From NCBI RefSeq assembly GCF_000829415.1, contig NZ_AP014637.1, positions 3,241,001-3,305,000 on the forward strand: a DNA stretch of 64,000 nt, in the 5' to 3' direction. The position numbers and the translations under genes are program-made. Origin of the DNA: Pseudomonas sp. StFLB209. GTDB taxonomy: Bacteria > Pseudomonadota > Gammaproteobacteria > Pseudomonadales > Pseudomonadaceae. The notes under the pieces are model-generated. The model made no database searches. It was not told the origin of the DNA and saw nothing but the letters and a program-made list of their open reading frames with translations. Below are positions 10,649 through 20,343 of the stretch, one piece after another; the stretch's first letter is position 1, and every line of letters starts with the position of its first letter.

Positions 10649-13602
10649 CCGAGCGCTCCGAGATCCTGTACTTCTCTCAGCATGACCTTTGGAACCGTAA
10701 TGCGGTATCGGAGCAACTGGCAGTCGCCGATGATCTGATTGCCCTGATTCCCGAGGATGTTTCGAACATTCTCGATGCTGGATGCGGTAATGGCACTGTA
10801 ACCAATAAGCTGTTTCCGCGTTGGGATGTGACAGGGTGCGATATCAGCGAATCCGCCGTCAGGCATCTTGAGGCGCCTGCCGTGATTGCGGACCTGTGTG
10901 CGATTCCCTTTGCTGACAAGCACTTTGATCTCACGCTATCGAGCGATGTCATCGAGCATCTGCCCGATGTCATTTATTCCCAGGCGTTGAAAGAAATCGC
11001 CCGGGTATCGGCGCGCTATATTCTGCTGGCTGTACCGTATCGAGAGCTGCTTGAGGGCGCGGTTATCAATTGCCCTGCCTGCGGACACCACTATCATGCC
11101 CATTTACATCAACGGGCTTATACCGTCGCCGATGTGGTGTCCCTGTTTGGCCCTGAATTTACAGCCATTGATATCCAGTTTTCCGGAGAGCGCTGGACAT
11201 TTGCAGACCCTGAGCTGCTTAAACTGGCCCGTCAGCTTTCAGGATTGGACTACCCGTTCGAAGATGGGGTCTGTCCGCAATGCAGAGCGCGGCGCGGGGC
11301 TGTTGAGCAATCTGATCAAGCGCGACGGGTCTATCGGCAATTCGAATCTCTGCAAGCGATGTTGGTTGCGCAAGGCCTGCGTGAGTGTCCCCCTCGCAGT
11401 GAAATACTCGTGCTGTTCAAGCGTAATGCTCAGGATAAAAAATATACCATCACGCCTGGTTTTACGCGGTTGGGTGACGAACCCGGGATTCGGCTTGCCA
11501 GCGTTGTAGAACTTGCTGATCCGATCAATTACCCAAGTTGTGCATACCGTATCCAGAGCGAACCGGACTATTGTCTGCTGGTCCTCACCAAGCGTCCGTC
11601 CTTTCTTAAGTTGACGAGCGGTAACTTCGAGTCGCTTGAGATCTATGACCATGTCAGAGCGCATTATGTCCCCGTGACCAATGCCACACACTCGGTACTT
11701 GAATTGCCGGCTGTTCCATTTGGTCCTCATGGTTGTATCTTGCGGATTCTCCACCCCAGTGCAGAGCTAGGCTTCCAGCTGACCAGCCAATGTCAGGACT
11801 TGCTGGCTATAGTGAATTGTTGCCTGGGTGATGACCCGGTCATGGATCAGATAAAAGGTGATTCGGCCAGGTTGTCAGCACTTGCCGAGTCGCTTGAAAC
11901 CGCTCGTAATGAACTCGAAGTCAGGGTTCAGGATAAAGACAAAGCATTCAATGATCTTCTGCAGTCGGCGATTAAAACCAATGAACTCGCCAACCGGATT
12001 GAAAGCAAGCGCGCTGATATTGAAGCGTGTTTTTCTCAGGTGAGTGAGGTGTTGACGGCCAAAGAGCGACAGATTGATGAACAGTGCAAGACGATTGAGG
12101 CTCTGTTGGGTGAGCAGCATCGGCTGACCTCGGAGCAGGTTCGTCTGAGCAATGAAAATGAGTCGCTGCGCCACTCCAATGAGGCGTTCCAGCTGCAGTA
12201 TGAAAGCGCTGCGTTGAAGCTTGAGCATTTGTATGCCCAGGCACAACATCAGGAGCGCGCAGGGTTTGAACTGGAAGAAAAAAAGACTCGGCTGCTGGCC
12301 CGTGTTCAGGAGTTGAGTGTTGAAAACAATGAGCAGCACGTGCTTGTTGAGGCATTGAGTATCCATCTGGGAACCACCGGGCTGGCTGCGTCCGGGAAAG
12401 ATAGAAAAGTGTTGGTTGTATCCCACATGTATCCGAGTCAAGCCAATCGGGTGGGCGGTATTTTTGTTCATGAGCAAGTGAAGGCGTTACGGGCACAAGG
12501 TGTTGATGCTCGTGTCGTCAGCGGCGAGCCTTTCTGGATAAATACGCTTGACCCGCGGCGGGTAAAACATGCATTGAGTATCTATAGGGCGCAGAATATT
12601 CGCGCTTGGGAACACTACGATAGCGTTCCGGTTATCCGTTTCCCGTACCTGGTGAGTGGCGCGCTGCCTTTTCAAACCCACGCAGCCACTTATACCCATG
12701 GGATGATGCGCCAGGCGAAATGGATCCGGGAAGATTTTCCTTTCGAGTTGGTCCATTCCCATACTGCCTATACGGATGGTACGGCAGGTCGCTGGCTGGC
12801 CAGAAAATTCAAGGTGCCATTTGTTATTACCGAACACACAGGCCCTTTCAATCTGTTGACGCGAACAGCTTATCTAAAACATATGACGCAAAAAGCACTG
12901 AATGCTGCTGATGCCATTGTGGCCGTAAGTTCTGCTTTGTGTCGTGATATCCAGAATCAGATTCGACTTGATTCGCCTGCCCGTCTAAGTGTTATCGCCA
13001 ACCTGGTGAACACCGAATTTTTTCTGCCGCAGACCAGGCAACGTGATCAGTTGGTCAATATGCTATGGGTTGGACACTTTGTGCCTGTCAAGCGGGTCCC
13101 GGTATTAATCAACGCATTCGCACGAGCGCTCAACGATCATCCTCATTTACGCTTGCGGCTTGCTGGAGATGGCGAAGGGGTCGATGACGCGCAACAGAGG
13201 GTTCACGCTCTGGGCCTCGCCGATGTTGTGGAGTTTGTCGGTGCTGCGAGTCGAGAGCAACTGGTGCGCTATTACCGTGAGTGTGACTTTCTGGTTATTT
13301 CCAGTGAAAGCGAGACATTTGGCGTGGTGGCGATCGAGGCCATGAGTTGTGGTCGACCCGTGCTGACTTCCCGTTGTGGAGGTCCTGAAGATGTTGTGAC
13401 GCATCCGCTGCTGGGTCTTACTGTTGGCCTTTCAGTCGAAGAGCTGGCTGAAGGCATGCTGGAAATGGCCAGTCATCGTGATCGATTCGATGAGCGTGTT
13501 ATTAGAGCGGTGACCGAACTAAGGTTTTCCGCACCTCGTATTGCAGACAGGTTAATTGGCCTTTATTCAACGTTACTGGACAACCCTCGACACTCCGCTT
13601 GA
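10645..13602 (+). CDS. Methyltransferase / coiled-coil / GT4 glycosyltransferase fusion
   Basis: A 985-residue multidomain protein. Residues 1-~250 are a class I SAM methyltransferase (SAM motif LDAGCGNG, 43-50; DVIEHLP) containing two Cys-x2-Cys pairs (143/146 and 210/213) that may bind zinc. Residues ~260-400 form an undefined region. Residues ~403-573 are charged and heptad-like with few Gly/Pro, predicting a long coiled coil. Residues ~588-985 are a GT4 glycosyltransferase (VVSHMYPSQANRVGGIFVHE; WVGHFVPVKRV; ESETFGVVAIEAMSCGRPV, E-x7-E motif). The layout recalls WbdD of E. coli O8/O9, where a terminal methyltransferase on a coiled-coil ruler sets chain length; WbdD carries a kinase and no GT4 domain. 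Capping and length control are inferred. It overlaps wzt by 4 bp. The DNA looks more AT-rich than the flanking core genes. Confidence 0.85.
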   Translation: MTERSEILYFSQHDLWNRNAVSEQLAVADDLIALIPEDVSNILDAGCGNGTVTNKLFPRWDVTGCDISESAVRHLEAPAVIADLCAIPFADKHFDLTLSSDVIEHLPDVIYSQALKEIARVSARYILLAVPYRELLEGAVINCPACGHHYHAHLHQRAYTVADVVSLFGPEFTAIDIQFSGERWTFADPELLKLARQLSGLDYPFEDGVCPQCRARRGAVEQSDQARRVYRQFESLQAMLVAQGLRECPPRSEILVLFKRNAQDKKYTITPGFTRLGDEPGIRLASVVELADPINYPSCAYRIQSEPDYCLLVLTKRPSFLKLTSGNFESLEIYDHVRAHYVPVTNATHSVLELPAVPFGPHGCILRILHPSAELGFQLTSQCQDLLAIVNCCLGDDPVMDQIKGDSARLSALAESLETARNELEVRVQDKDKAFNDLLQSAIKTNELANRIESKRADIEACFSQVSEVLTAKERQIDEQCKTIEALLGEQHRLTSEQVRLSNENESLRHSNEAFQLQYESAALKLEHLYAQAQHQERAGFELEEKKTRLLARVQELSVENNEQHVLVEALSIHLGTTGLAASGKDRKVLVVSHMYPSQANRVGGIFVHEQVKALRAQGVDARVVSGEPFWINTLDPRRVKHALSIYRAQNIRAWEHYDSVPVIRFPYLVSGALPFQTHAATYTHGMMRQAKWIREDFPFELVHSHTAYTDGTAGRWLARKFKVPFVITEHTGPFNLLTRTAYLKHMTQKALNAADAIVAVSSALCRDIQNQIRLDSPARLSVIANLVNTEFFLPQTRQRDQLVNMLWVGHFVPVKRVPVLINAFARALNDHPHLRLRLAGDGEGVDDAQQRVHALGLADVVEFVGAASREQLVRYYRECDFLVISSESETFGVVAIEAMSCGRPVLTSRCGGPEDVVTHPLLGLTVGLSVEELAEGMLEMASHRDRFDERVIRAVTELRFSAPRIADRLIGLYSTLLDNPRHSA

Positions 13603-13668
13603 GAGGGGAGTGTTTCGTTGGCAGGGCTGCTATGAGAGTGGCTTTGCTGCGCTATTTTTGAGGTGGTT

Positions 13669-14634
13669 ATGAATAAGTACACTGTGCCGATAATTCTGGT
13701 GGCGCTGGTTGTCGCGTTTGCAGGGGTTGGTTATATCGGCTTGGGGGGCACTGGCAACCCGATATTTTCCTGGCAGGATGAACCGATCATCAGAATCAGT
13801 CCCGGTTCGGATGAGTCGGAGCATGTGGAGTATCCGTCGGTCTATAGCCTGGGTGAAGCGAGAGGGCTTTTATACTCTGCGTATGGCGATGATCAACGTT
13901 GGCGCATAAAGCTGGCGGTGGCGCAGACAGGCCATAATTTTGTGAGGCAAGGCAATATCTTTGATGAATCAAAGCTGCCTTTTAAAGGCGCCTATGCTTT
14001 TCCGTTTGTCAACGTTTCCAGTCGTAATGGCAAAGCTGTTTTCAATCTGTATTTTTCGGCTGCAGACGGTGATGAGCCTAGTCGCTATACCGCCGTTTAC
14101 CACGCATTCAGTGATAATGGCTTGTCGTGGTCAGCCCCTGAAAAGCTGTTGGCCGATAATGCGCTTGATCCTGTTGTTGTCACGAGCAATGGCAAGGCGC
14201 TGATTGTCTATAGCAGTGTCATCAACGGAACGAACGTCATCAGGTCCGCAGTTTTGCTTACGGCAAACACCGCGCAGGATATCCGCACGGTTTATTCAGC
14301 TCCGAGCGGGTTCTATACCATGGGCGCTGTGACTATCGATAACAAACCTGTACTGATTCTGGAAACCGAAAAGAACTGGATTGCGTTGTGTTTCAATGCT
14401 TCTGGAGATTTGACGCAGGTCTCAACTAGTCCATTGCTTGAGTTTGAAAAAGGAACTGGCATTTTGTGGGATCGCTTGAAGTATGGCATGTCTTTTCATG
14501 AGGCCAGCTCACCGCCAGCGTTTTACTACAACGGCATTGCAGGGCATGGCGTGCCTGTAGGTGGGCAAATAGGCATCGGAACTTATGATCCTCACGCGCT
14601 GGCGAGCAAGCTTGATATGGCCGGTTGCAAATAA
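13669..14634 (+). CDS. Membrane-anchored protein of unknown function in the O-polysaccharide locus
   Basis: The 321-residue product begins MNKYTVPIILVALVVAFAGVG, a single N-terminal signal-anchor, followed by an exported beta-rich domain. Repeating blocks (YPSVYSLGEARGLLYSAYG; FPFVNVSSRNGKAVFNLYFS; TAVYHAFSDNGLSWSAPEKL) with S-x-D-x-G-x-x-W features resemble Asp-box or five-bladed-propeller blades of sialidases and GH43/GH32-like proteins. I do not recognise a catalytic set, so hydrolase function is only a possibility. ATG 13669 follows GAGGTGG; a GTG two codons earlier is less likely. It sits between the fusion gene and a GT4 gene, so it probably acts on or binds the same glycan. AT-rich relative to the flanks. 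Confidence 0.7.
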   Translation: MNKYTVPIILVALVVAFAGVGYIGLGGTGNPIFSWQDEPIIRISPGSDESEHVEYPSVYSLGEARGLLYSAYGDDQRWRIKLAVAQTGHNFVRQGNIFDESKLPFKGAYAFPFVNVSSRNGKAVFNLYFSAADGDEPSRYTAVYHAFSDNGLSWSAPEKLLADNALDPVVVTSNGKALIVYSSVINGTNVIRSAVLLTANTAQDIRTVYSAPSGFYTMGAVTIDNKPVLILETEKNWIALCFNASGDLTQVSTSPLLEFEKGTGILWDRLKYGMSFHEASSPPAFYYNGIAGHGVPVGGQIGIGTYDPHALASKLDMAGCK

Positions 14635-14658
14635 ATACAGTGAATTGAACGAACTATT

Positions 14659-15870
14659 ATGAATATACTCATGGCAACCGCCGACCATCTAATGATCGAC
14701 AGGCGTATTCTGCAGGAAGCCAGAACGCTTGTCGGTCAGGGGCATCAGGTGATCCTGCTGGCGGGCTTTGAATGCCAGCGGCGTGAATCTTATGTTCATG
14801 ATGGTATTAGAATTGAGCGTTTCGCTTTCGACTGGCAAGACTCGCGTTTTTCACGAATTGCCAGGCGTGTTCACTGGCTGCCCGGTTCTGGCATATACCG
14901 CCAGGCATGGCGTGTGTTTCGCGCCTGGGCCAATCGCTATGCAGCCCTTGATTCGTTTGAGTATTTCATTTTTGAACGAATGATGGAGTATCAGGTTGAC
15001 CTTTTGCATGTGCATGACTTTCCCATGCTTGCCCCGGCGATCAAACTGGCAACTGCCCGCCAGGTCCCCCTGATTTATGATGCCCACGAGTTATATTATG
15101 CTCAGGTACAACTGCCCAAGGCTGTTCAAGCGCGCTACAAGAAGAAAGAAGCCGCGCTGATAAAAAAGGCGGATGTGGCAATTACGGTCAACCCTTATAT
15201 CGCCAGGCTGATGGCTGATCGTTATTGCGTGCCGGCCCCGGAGGTCATCATGAATGCTGCGGCGCGAGTACCTGTGTTGCCGGGTTCGCCTTTGCGTGAG
15301 CGTTTTGGTCTCAGCGCAGATGCCAGGATTCTGCTGTATCAGGGTTGGATTTGCGAACATCGCGGCATTGAAAAAATTGTTCAGGCAGCGGCACGTTTTG
15401 ACCATCAGATTTATTTTGTGATCGTGGGCTATGGCGCATTTGAAGACGCACTGAAGCATCAAGTTGCCGAGTTGAATCTTAGCCACCGTGTCTTGTTCTT
15501 CGGCGGTGTTGCGTCTGACCAGTTACACGCGCTGACCTGTGATGCCGATCTGGGGATCATTCCTTACCATGGCGTCGACGAGAATAACTACTTTTGCAGT
15601 CCCAACAAGTTATTCGAATTTGCGATTGCCGAACTTCCCTTTATCAGCAATGACTTGCCCTTTCTTCGTGATATTGCCAATCAATACGGTAACGGTGTGA
15701 TGGCAGACCTTGGTTCACCTGAGGCCATTGCCGACAGTGTCAACCAGCTCTTTGCCGATGAGGCGCACCTGGCATTTTTGAAACGCGGCGCTGCGGTTGC
15801 TCGCGAGGATCTCAATTGGGACGTAGAAGGCCAGAAGCTACTGGCTATCTACCAACGATTTACAGGCTGA
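14659..15870 (+). CDS. GT4-type glycosyltransferase
   Basis: A 403-residue GT-B glycosyltransferase. The N-terminal half has LLHVHDFPMLAPAIKLA and LIYDAHELYY, the acceptor-side motifs of many polysaccharide GT4 enzymes. The C-terminal half has LLYQGWICEHRGIEKIV and CSPNKLFEFAIAELPFISND, which bind the nucleotide-sugar. It would add one sugar of the repeat or adaptor region on the cytoplasmic face; donor and linkage cannot be read from sequence. It is a clear paralogue of the glycosyltransferase at 17870-19087 (shared YD(A/S)HELY, VNP.I and PNKLFEF blocks). No strong ribosome-binding site is seen before ATG 14659. Confidence 0.87.
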   Translation: MNILMATADHLMIDRRILQEARTLVGQGHQVILLAGFECQRRESYVHDGIRIERFAFDWQDSRFSRIARRVHWLPGSGIYRQAWRVFRAWANRYAALDSFEYFIFERMMEYQVDLLHVHDFPMLAPAIKLATARQVPLIYDAHELYYAQVQLPKAVQARYKKKEAALIKKADVAITVNPYIARLMADRYCVPAPEVIMNAAARVPVLPGSPLRERFGLSADARILLYQGWICEHRGIEKIVQAAARFDHQIYFVIVGYGAFEDALKHQVAELNLSHRVLFFGGVASDQLHALTCDADLGIIPYHGVDENNYFCSPNKLFEFAIAELPFISNDLPFLRDIANQYGNGVMADLGSPEAIADSVNQLFADEAHLAFLKRGAAVAREDLNWDVEGQKLLAIYQRFTG

Positions 15871-15939
15871 TCCAGCGCTCTTTGCTTGGCTGTCGATTGC
15901 CCCGGATCAGTCTTTAATCCGTTTGACCTTAGGTGTTTT

Positions 15940-17853
15940 ATGTGTGGAATCGCAGGGATTATCAGTATTTCGGGATCAGCTGAGTCGATCACGGATTCAA
16001 CCCGTCGAATGATGAATGCCATTGCTCACCGTGGGCCGGACGGGGAAGGGCTATGGGTGGACTCTGCCCTGCCTGTAGCGTTGGGGCATCGCCGCCTGGC
16101 CATCATCGACCCCGAACACGGCAAGCAACCCATGCTCACCGCAGATGGGCGTTTTATCGTGGTGTTCAACGGGGCGATCTATAACTACCTGGAGTTGCGT
16201 CGTGAACTGATCGGCAAGGGCCACCCGCTTCACAGCTATTCGGACACTGAGGTCTTGCTGCACGCCTATCGCGAATGGGGCGAGTCGGTGGTGGATCACC
16301 TGGTGGGCATGTTCGCTTTCGCCATCTGGGACCGCCATGAACATAAACTGTTCTGCGCCAGGGACCGGATTGGCATCAAGCCGTTTTACTACCATTTTGA
16401 TGGCAAGCGCCTGCTGTTCGCCTCCGAGATCAAGGCGATTCTGGCTGATGGCTCGGTGCCGGCCCAGGCTAGCCACCAAGGTTTGCAGGATTACCTGACC
16501 TTCCAGTTCTGTCTCGATCAGAAAACCCTGTTCAAAGGTATTGAAAAGCTCGAACCCGGTCATTGCCTGACGGCCTGGTATCAAGGCGATGCCCTCAGGA
16601 TCCGCTGCCGCCAGTATTGGGATGTGCAGTACAACATCGACGAAGAACATGACGAGCGCTATTTCATCGATACGCTGTCAGGCCTGATCGACGATTCGAT
16701 TCGCCTGCACCTGCGTTCGGATGTGTCATTGGGGGCCCACCTGTCTGGTGGTCTGGATTCAAGTGCCATCGTTTGCCTGGCCTCGCGCATGCTCGGCAGT
16801 GAGTCGATAAACACCTTTACCGGGGCGTTTCACGAAGGTCCGCAGTTCGATGAGACACGCTATGCCAAGGAGGTTTCGGCATTTGCCGGCACGGCCTACA
16901 ACGAAGTCTACATTCCGGCCGGTGATGAATTGGCTGATCTACTGCCGCGTCTGATGCATTTCATGGACGAGCCGGTGGCCGGTCCAGGGGTGATTCCACA
17001 GTATTACGTTGCGCAACTGGCCAGCCAGCATGTGAAGGTCGTCATGGGCGGGCAGGGCGGTGATGAGCTGTTTGTCGGTTACGCCCGTTACATGGCGGCC
17101 TACCTGGAAAAGTGCCTGTCCGGGGCCATTTACCAGACTGCCAGCCAGCGGCGTTATGCGGTATCGCTGGAGTCAATCGTGCCTAACCTGCCGCTGCTGG
17201 CCAGCTATCAGCCGATGCTCCAGGGGTTGTGGAAGGATGGCCTGTTTGGCGCCCATGACCTGCGTTACTTCCGTTTGCTGGATCGCAGCGAGGGCATGAG
17301 CCAGCTGTTCAATCAGGACGTGTTGCGCGGTAATGGTGATTACTCGCCCTTGGCGTCGTTCCAGCGCATCTTCAACCGCGATGGGCTGCACTCGCTGGTC
17401 AACCAGATGACCTACTTCGACCTGAAGGGTTCGTTGCCAGCGCTGCTGCATGTCGAGGACCGCACCAGTATGGCGGCGTCCATCGAGTCGCGGGTGCCGT
17501 TGCTCGATCACCGGATTGTCGAGTTCATGGCGACCATCCCTCCCAACGTCAAGTTTGCCAATGGGCGGATGAAACACCTGTTCAAGGAGTCGGTGCGCAG
17601 CGCCGTGCCGACGAGCATTTTCGAGCGCAAGGACAAGATGGGGTTTCCGACTCCCTTGACCCAGTGGACCAAAGGTGTGGCCCGGGATTTTGTCCGCGAC
17701 ACCCTGCTTGGCCAGCGGGCCCGCCAGCGCGGCCTTTATAACGTGGCCGCGGTCGAAAAAGCCCTGGGTTGCGAGCGAGAGTTCGGCCGGGTGGTGTGGG
17801 GGCTGCTGTGTCTTGAACTGTGGCACCGCAACTTCATCGATGCAGATGCGTAG
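15940..17853 (+). CDS. AsnB-like glutamine amidotransferase, probable sugar-acid amidating enzyme
   Basis: A 637-residue class II amidotransferase. It must start at ATG 15940, because the N-terminus is then MCGIAGI and Cys2 is the N-terminal nucleophile of the glutaminase domain. An upstream in-frame extension would bury that residue. The glutaminase domain has MNAIAHRGPDGEG; the synthetase domain has the ATP-binding loop LSGGLDSSAI and MGGQGGDELF. AsnB homologues inside O-antigen loci (for example WbpS of P. aeruginosa O6) are held to convert uronic acid carboxyls to amides. Beside a complete ManNAc(3NAc)A pathway, that is the likely role here, although the substrate is inferred. It is unlikely to be the housekeeping asparagine synthetase. 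Confidence 0.85.
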   Translation: MCGIAGIISISGSAESITDSTRRMMNAIAHRGPDGEGLWVDSALPVALGHRRLAIIDPEHGKQPMLTADGRFIVVFNGAIYNYLELRRELIGKGHPLHSYSDTEVLLHAYREWGESVVDHLVGMFAFAIWDRHEHKLFCARDRIGIKPFYYHFDGKRLLFASEIKAILADGSVPAQASHQGLQDYLTFQFCLDQKTLFKGIEKLEPGHCLTAWYQGDALRIRCRQYWDVQYNIDEEHDERYFIDTLSGLIDDSIRLHLRSDVSLGAHLSGGLDSSAIVCLASRMLGSESINTFTGAFHEGPQFDETRYAKEVSAFAGTAYNEVYIPAGDELADLLPRLMHFMDEPVAGPGVIPQYYVAQLASQHVKVVMGGQGGDELFVGYARYMAAYLEKCLSGAIYQTASQRRYAVSLESIVPNLPLLASYQPMLQGLWKDGLFGAHDLRYFRLLDRSEGMSQLFNQDVLRGNGDYSPLASFQRIFNRDGLHSLVNQMTYFDLKGSLPALLHVEDRTSMAASIESRVPLLDHRIVEFMATIPPNVKFANGRMKHLFKESVRSAVPTSIFERKDKMGFPTPLTQWTKGVARDFVRDTLLGQRARQRGLYNVAAVEKALGCEREFGRVVWGLLCLELWHRNFIDADA

Positions 17854-17869
17854 CCTGGAGGTGATTGAA

Positions 17870-19087
17870 ATGCGCCGGGTGTTGATGCTCTGCAACGATC
17901 GGCAGATTGATCGACGGATCATATTGCAGGCCGACAGCCTGCAAGAGGCTGGTTGGCAGGTGACGATTCTGGCCATGCCGCTCGATGAAGCGGGTGCCCC
18001 GGACGACTCGCGAGTCTTGCGCATTGGTTCTGCCAGTGAGGCGGCAGCACGCCGTGAAAACCGCGTTCTGGAATTCTACCGCCTGGTGCGCCGTTACCTG
18101 CCGATGAATGGCTGGTTCATGCGGCTGCTGAAATCGGCGGCCTGGCGCTTTGTAGTCGATCAGGAGCGCTTCTATCTGAACCTGTTTCTGGCAACTGGCC
18201 GTAGGCATTTGGCCGAGGTGGTGGTTGCCCACGATCTGCCGATGCTGGCCGTCGGGCGTGCCTTGGCCGCCGAGTTTGGCGCCCGGCTGGTCTACGACAG
18301 CCATGAACTGTATTGCGAGCAGGAGTTTGCGCGCTGGCAGCGGGCAACCTGGGCACAGATAGAGCAACGACATATATCAGCCTGCGACCGGGTGATCACC
18401 GTCAACCCGTCGATTGCCGGTGAGTTGCAAAGGCGCTATGGGTTGGCCAGGGTGTCGGTCATCCATAACGCTGAGCGTATCGGCCCGTTGCCGCCGCGTT
18501 CCAACTACTTGCATGAGCATTTTGGCATTGCGGCCGGCCAGCGAATTCTGCTGTTTCAGGGCGGCTTGTCAGCCGGTCGCCATCTGGGGCAACTGGTGCA
18601 GGCCATGGCCTTGCTCAAGAGCAGCGATGTGCACTTGGTTCTGCTGGGTGATGGCCAACTGGCCGAGGCCCTGCAGCGCACGGTGGTCCGCCTGCGGCTA
18701 CAGGATCGGGTGCATCTGCATCGGGCAGTGCCCCAGGCCCGGTTGCTGTCGATTAGCAGCGCGGCCGATGCCGGAATCATCCCTTATCAGCCCATTTGCC
18801 TGAACAACTATTACTGCACCCCTAACAAGCTGTTCGAGTTCATTGCGGCCGGCTTGCCAATCCTGGCCAGTGATCTTCCTGAACTGCGCCGCCTGGTCCA
18901 TGACCAGCAGATTGGCAAGGTCGAGGACCTGAGCAGTGTGGCCCGTCTGGCGGCTGCAATCGATGATCTGTTCGCTGATCGACCCCGCTTGCAGGCCTGG
19001 CGCAATACCGTGGAACAGGTACGCCAGACTCAGAGCTGGCAGTGTGAAGGCGAGAAGCTCAAGCAGATCTATGAGGAACTCCGATGA
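17870..19087 (+). CDS. GT4-type glycosyltransferase
   Basis: A 405-residue GT-B enzyme starting MRRVLMLCNDRQIDRRII. It contains VVAHDLPMLAVGRAL and LVYDSHELYCEQEF in the acceptor half, and LLFQGGLSAGRHLGQLV, AADAGIIPYQP and TPNKLFEFIAAGLPILASD in the donor half. ATG 17870 is chosen because GGAG (17857-17860) is 9 bases upstream and the conserved N-terminus begins there; the frame is open further upstream inside the AsnB-like gene. It is paralogous to the enzyme at 14659-15870, suggesting duplication followed by a change of specificity. The stop overlaps the next gene (ATGA). Confidence 0.87.
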   Translation: MRRVLMLCNDRQIDRRIILQADSLQEAGWQVTILAMPLDEAGAPDDSRVLRIGSASEAAARRENRVLEFYRLVRRYLPMNGWFMRLLKSAAWRFVVDQERFYLNLFLATGRRHLAEVVVAHDLPMLAVGRALAAEFGARLVYDSHELYCEQEFARWQRATWAQIEQRHISACDRVITVNPSIAGELQRRYGLARVSVIHNAERIGPLPPRSNYLHEHFGIAAGQRILLFQGGLSAGRHLGQLVQAMALLKSSDVHLVLLGDGQLAEALQRTVVRLRLQDRVHLHRAVPQARLLSISSAADAGIIPYQPICLNNYYCTPNKLFEFIAAGLPILASDLPELRRLVHDQQIGKVEDLSSVARLAAAIDDLFADRPRLQAWRNTVEQVRQTQSWQCEGEKLKQIYEELR

Positions 19088-20334
19088 AAGTCGCAGTGGT
19101 TTATCAGTATTACCAAGGCCATCAGGCGCCAGGGCATTCGCTGGTCTTCGAGTTGACCCAGCATTTGGCCGGGCAAGGGCATGAAGTGACGGTAGTATCC
19201 GGTGAGACCGGCTATATGCAGGCCGATCCGGCTGTGCTGCCCTGGTACCGGCGTCTGTTGCGCCGTGAGCGCGATGGGGCAGTCAAGGTTATTCGCACCT
19301 TCACCTATACCCAACTGCACCGTAGCTATTCAGGTCGCCTGCTCAGTTTTATCTCGTTTTCCCTGAGCGCTCCGCTGGGCCTGCTGGGCCTGCGCCGGCC
19401 GGACGTCGTACTGGCTTCCTCGCCGCCGATCTTCCCGATGTTTTCGACCTGGCTGGTATGCAAACTACGCGGTATCCCGCTGGTCCTGGAGGTGCGCGAC
19501 CTGTGGCCGGAGTCTGCCGTGCAGATGGGGATCCTGCGCAACCGGCTGCTGATTTCAGTGATGTCATGGATGGAGCGGCTGCTCTATAACCAGGCGGTGC
19601 GAATTGTCGCGCTGACCACGGGAATACGCGATGACATCGTCGCCCGTGGCTGGCCCGCCGAAAAACTGCAGGTAGTGACCTGCGGCGTTGACCGCGACAT
19701 GTTGTTTACCGACCTGCCGGCCGGGCAGCGGATACGCCGTCAATTGGGCTGGCAAGACTGCCATATCGTTCTGTACCTGGGGGCGATGGGCGAGGCCAAT
19801 AATCTGGATGTGGTCCTCGATGCCGCACGCCAAAGCCACGGCAAGCCGGTGCGTTACCTGCTGATTGGTGATGGCATGCGCAAGCCCTGCATACAGGCGC
19901 GCGCACAGGCGCTTGGGCTCGATAACGTGCTGATTTTGCCGCCCATACCCAAGGATCAGGCGCGGGCCTACATTAACGCTGCCGACCTGTGTGTTGTCAC
20001 GTTGCTGGATATTCCGCTGTTTCGGGGGGCAATCCCCACCAAACTGCTCGATTACATGGCCTGTGCGCGGCCAGTGTTGTGCGGCGTGGCCGGGGAGGCC
20101 GGACAAATCGTCAAGGCAGCTGGCGCCGGCCTGAACTTTTCCGCCAACGACGGCCAGCACCTTGCCGAGCTGATCGAGCAACTGCGCCATGATCCGGAAA
20201 AATGTTTGTTGATGGGCCGACGTGGCCAGGCCTATGTACGCGAGCACTTTGATGCAGCAGTCAACCGTCGGGCTATGGAACAGCTATTGCTGGATTCTTG
20301 CCGTGTGGCACTCAAGGCCCCTGCCAGTGGCTAA
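19084..20334 (+). CDS. GT4-type glycosyltransferase, WbuB-like
   Basis: A 416-residue glycosyltransferase with the WbuB/WcaI-like N-terminus (VVYQYYQGHQAPGHSLVFEL; VTVVSGETGYM), the LVLEVRDLWPESAVQMG block typical of that subgroup, and the donor-side segment GAIPTKLLDYMACARPVLCG. WbuB-type enzymes often add an N-acetylated amino sugar early in O-unit assembly. The exact donor is unknown. It is the last gene of the polysaccharide locus: it overlaps the previous gene by 4 bp and ends only 9 bp from the stop of the convergent dciA, with no terminator between. Confidence 0.87.
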   Translation: MKVAVVYQYYQGHQAPGHSLVFELTQHLAGQGHEVTVVSGETGYMQADPAVLPWYRRLLRRERDGAVKVIRTFTYTQLHRSYSGRLLSFISFSLSAPLGLLGLRRPDVVLASSPPIFPMFSTWLVCKLRGIPLVLEVRDLWPESAVQMGILRNRLLISVMSWMERLLYNQAVRIVALTTGIRDDIVARGWPAEKLQVVTCGVDRDMLFTDLPAGQRIRRQLGWQDCHIVLYLGAMGEANNLDVVLDAARQSHGKPVRYLLIGDGMRKPCIQARAQALGLDNVLILPPIPKDQARAYINAADLCVVTLLDIPLFRGAIPTKLLDYMACARPVLCGVAGEAGQIVKAAGAGLNFSANDGQHLAELIEQLRHDPEKCLLMGRRGQAYVREHFDAAVNRRAMEQLLLDSCRVALKAPASG

Positions 20335-20343
20335 TGACCAGCG

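Noticed and set aside
15886..15939. Upstream start for the AsnB-like enzyme
   Set aside because: The enzyme needs Cys2 at the mature N-terminus (MCGIAGI), so translation must begin at 15940.
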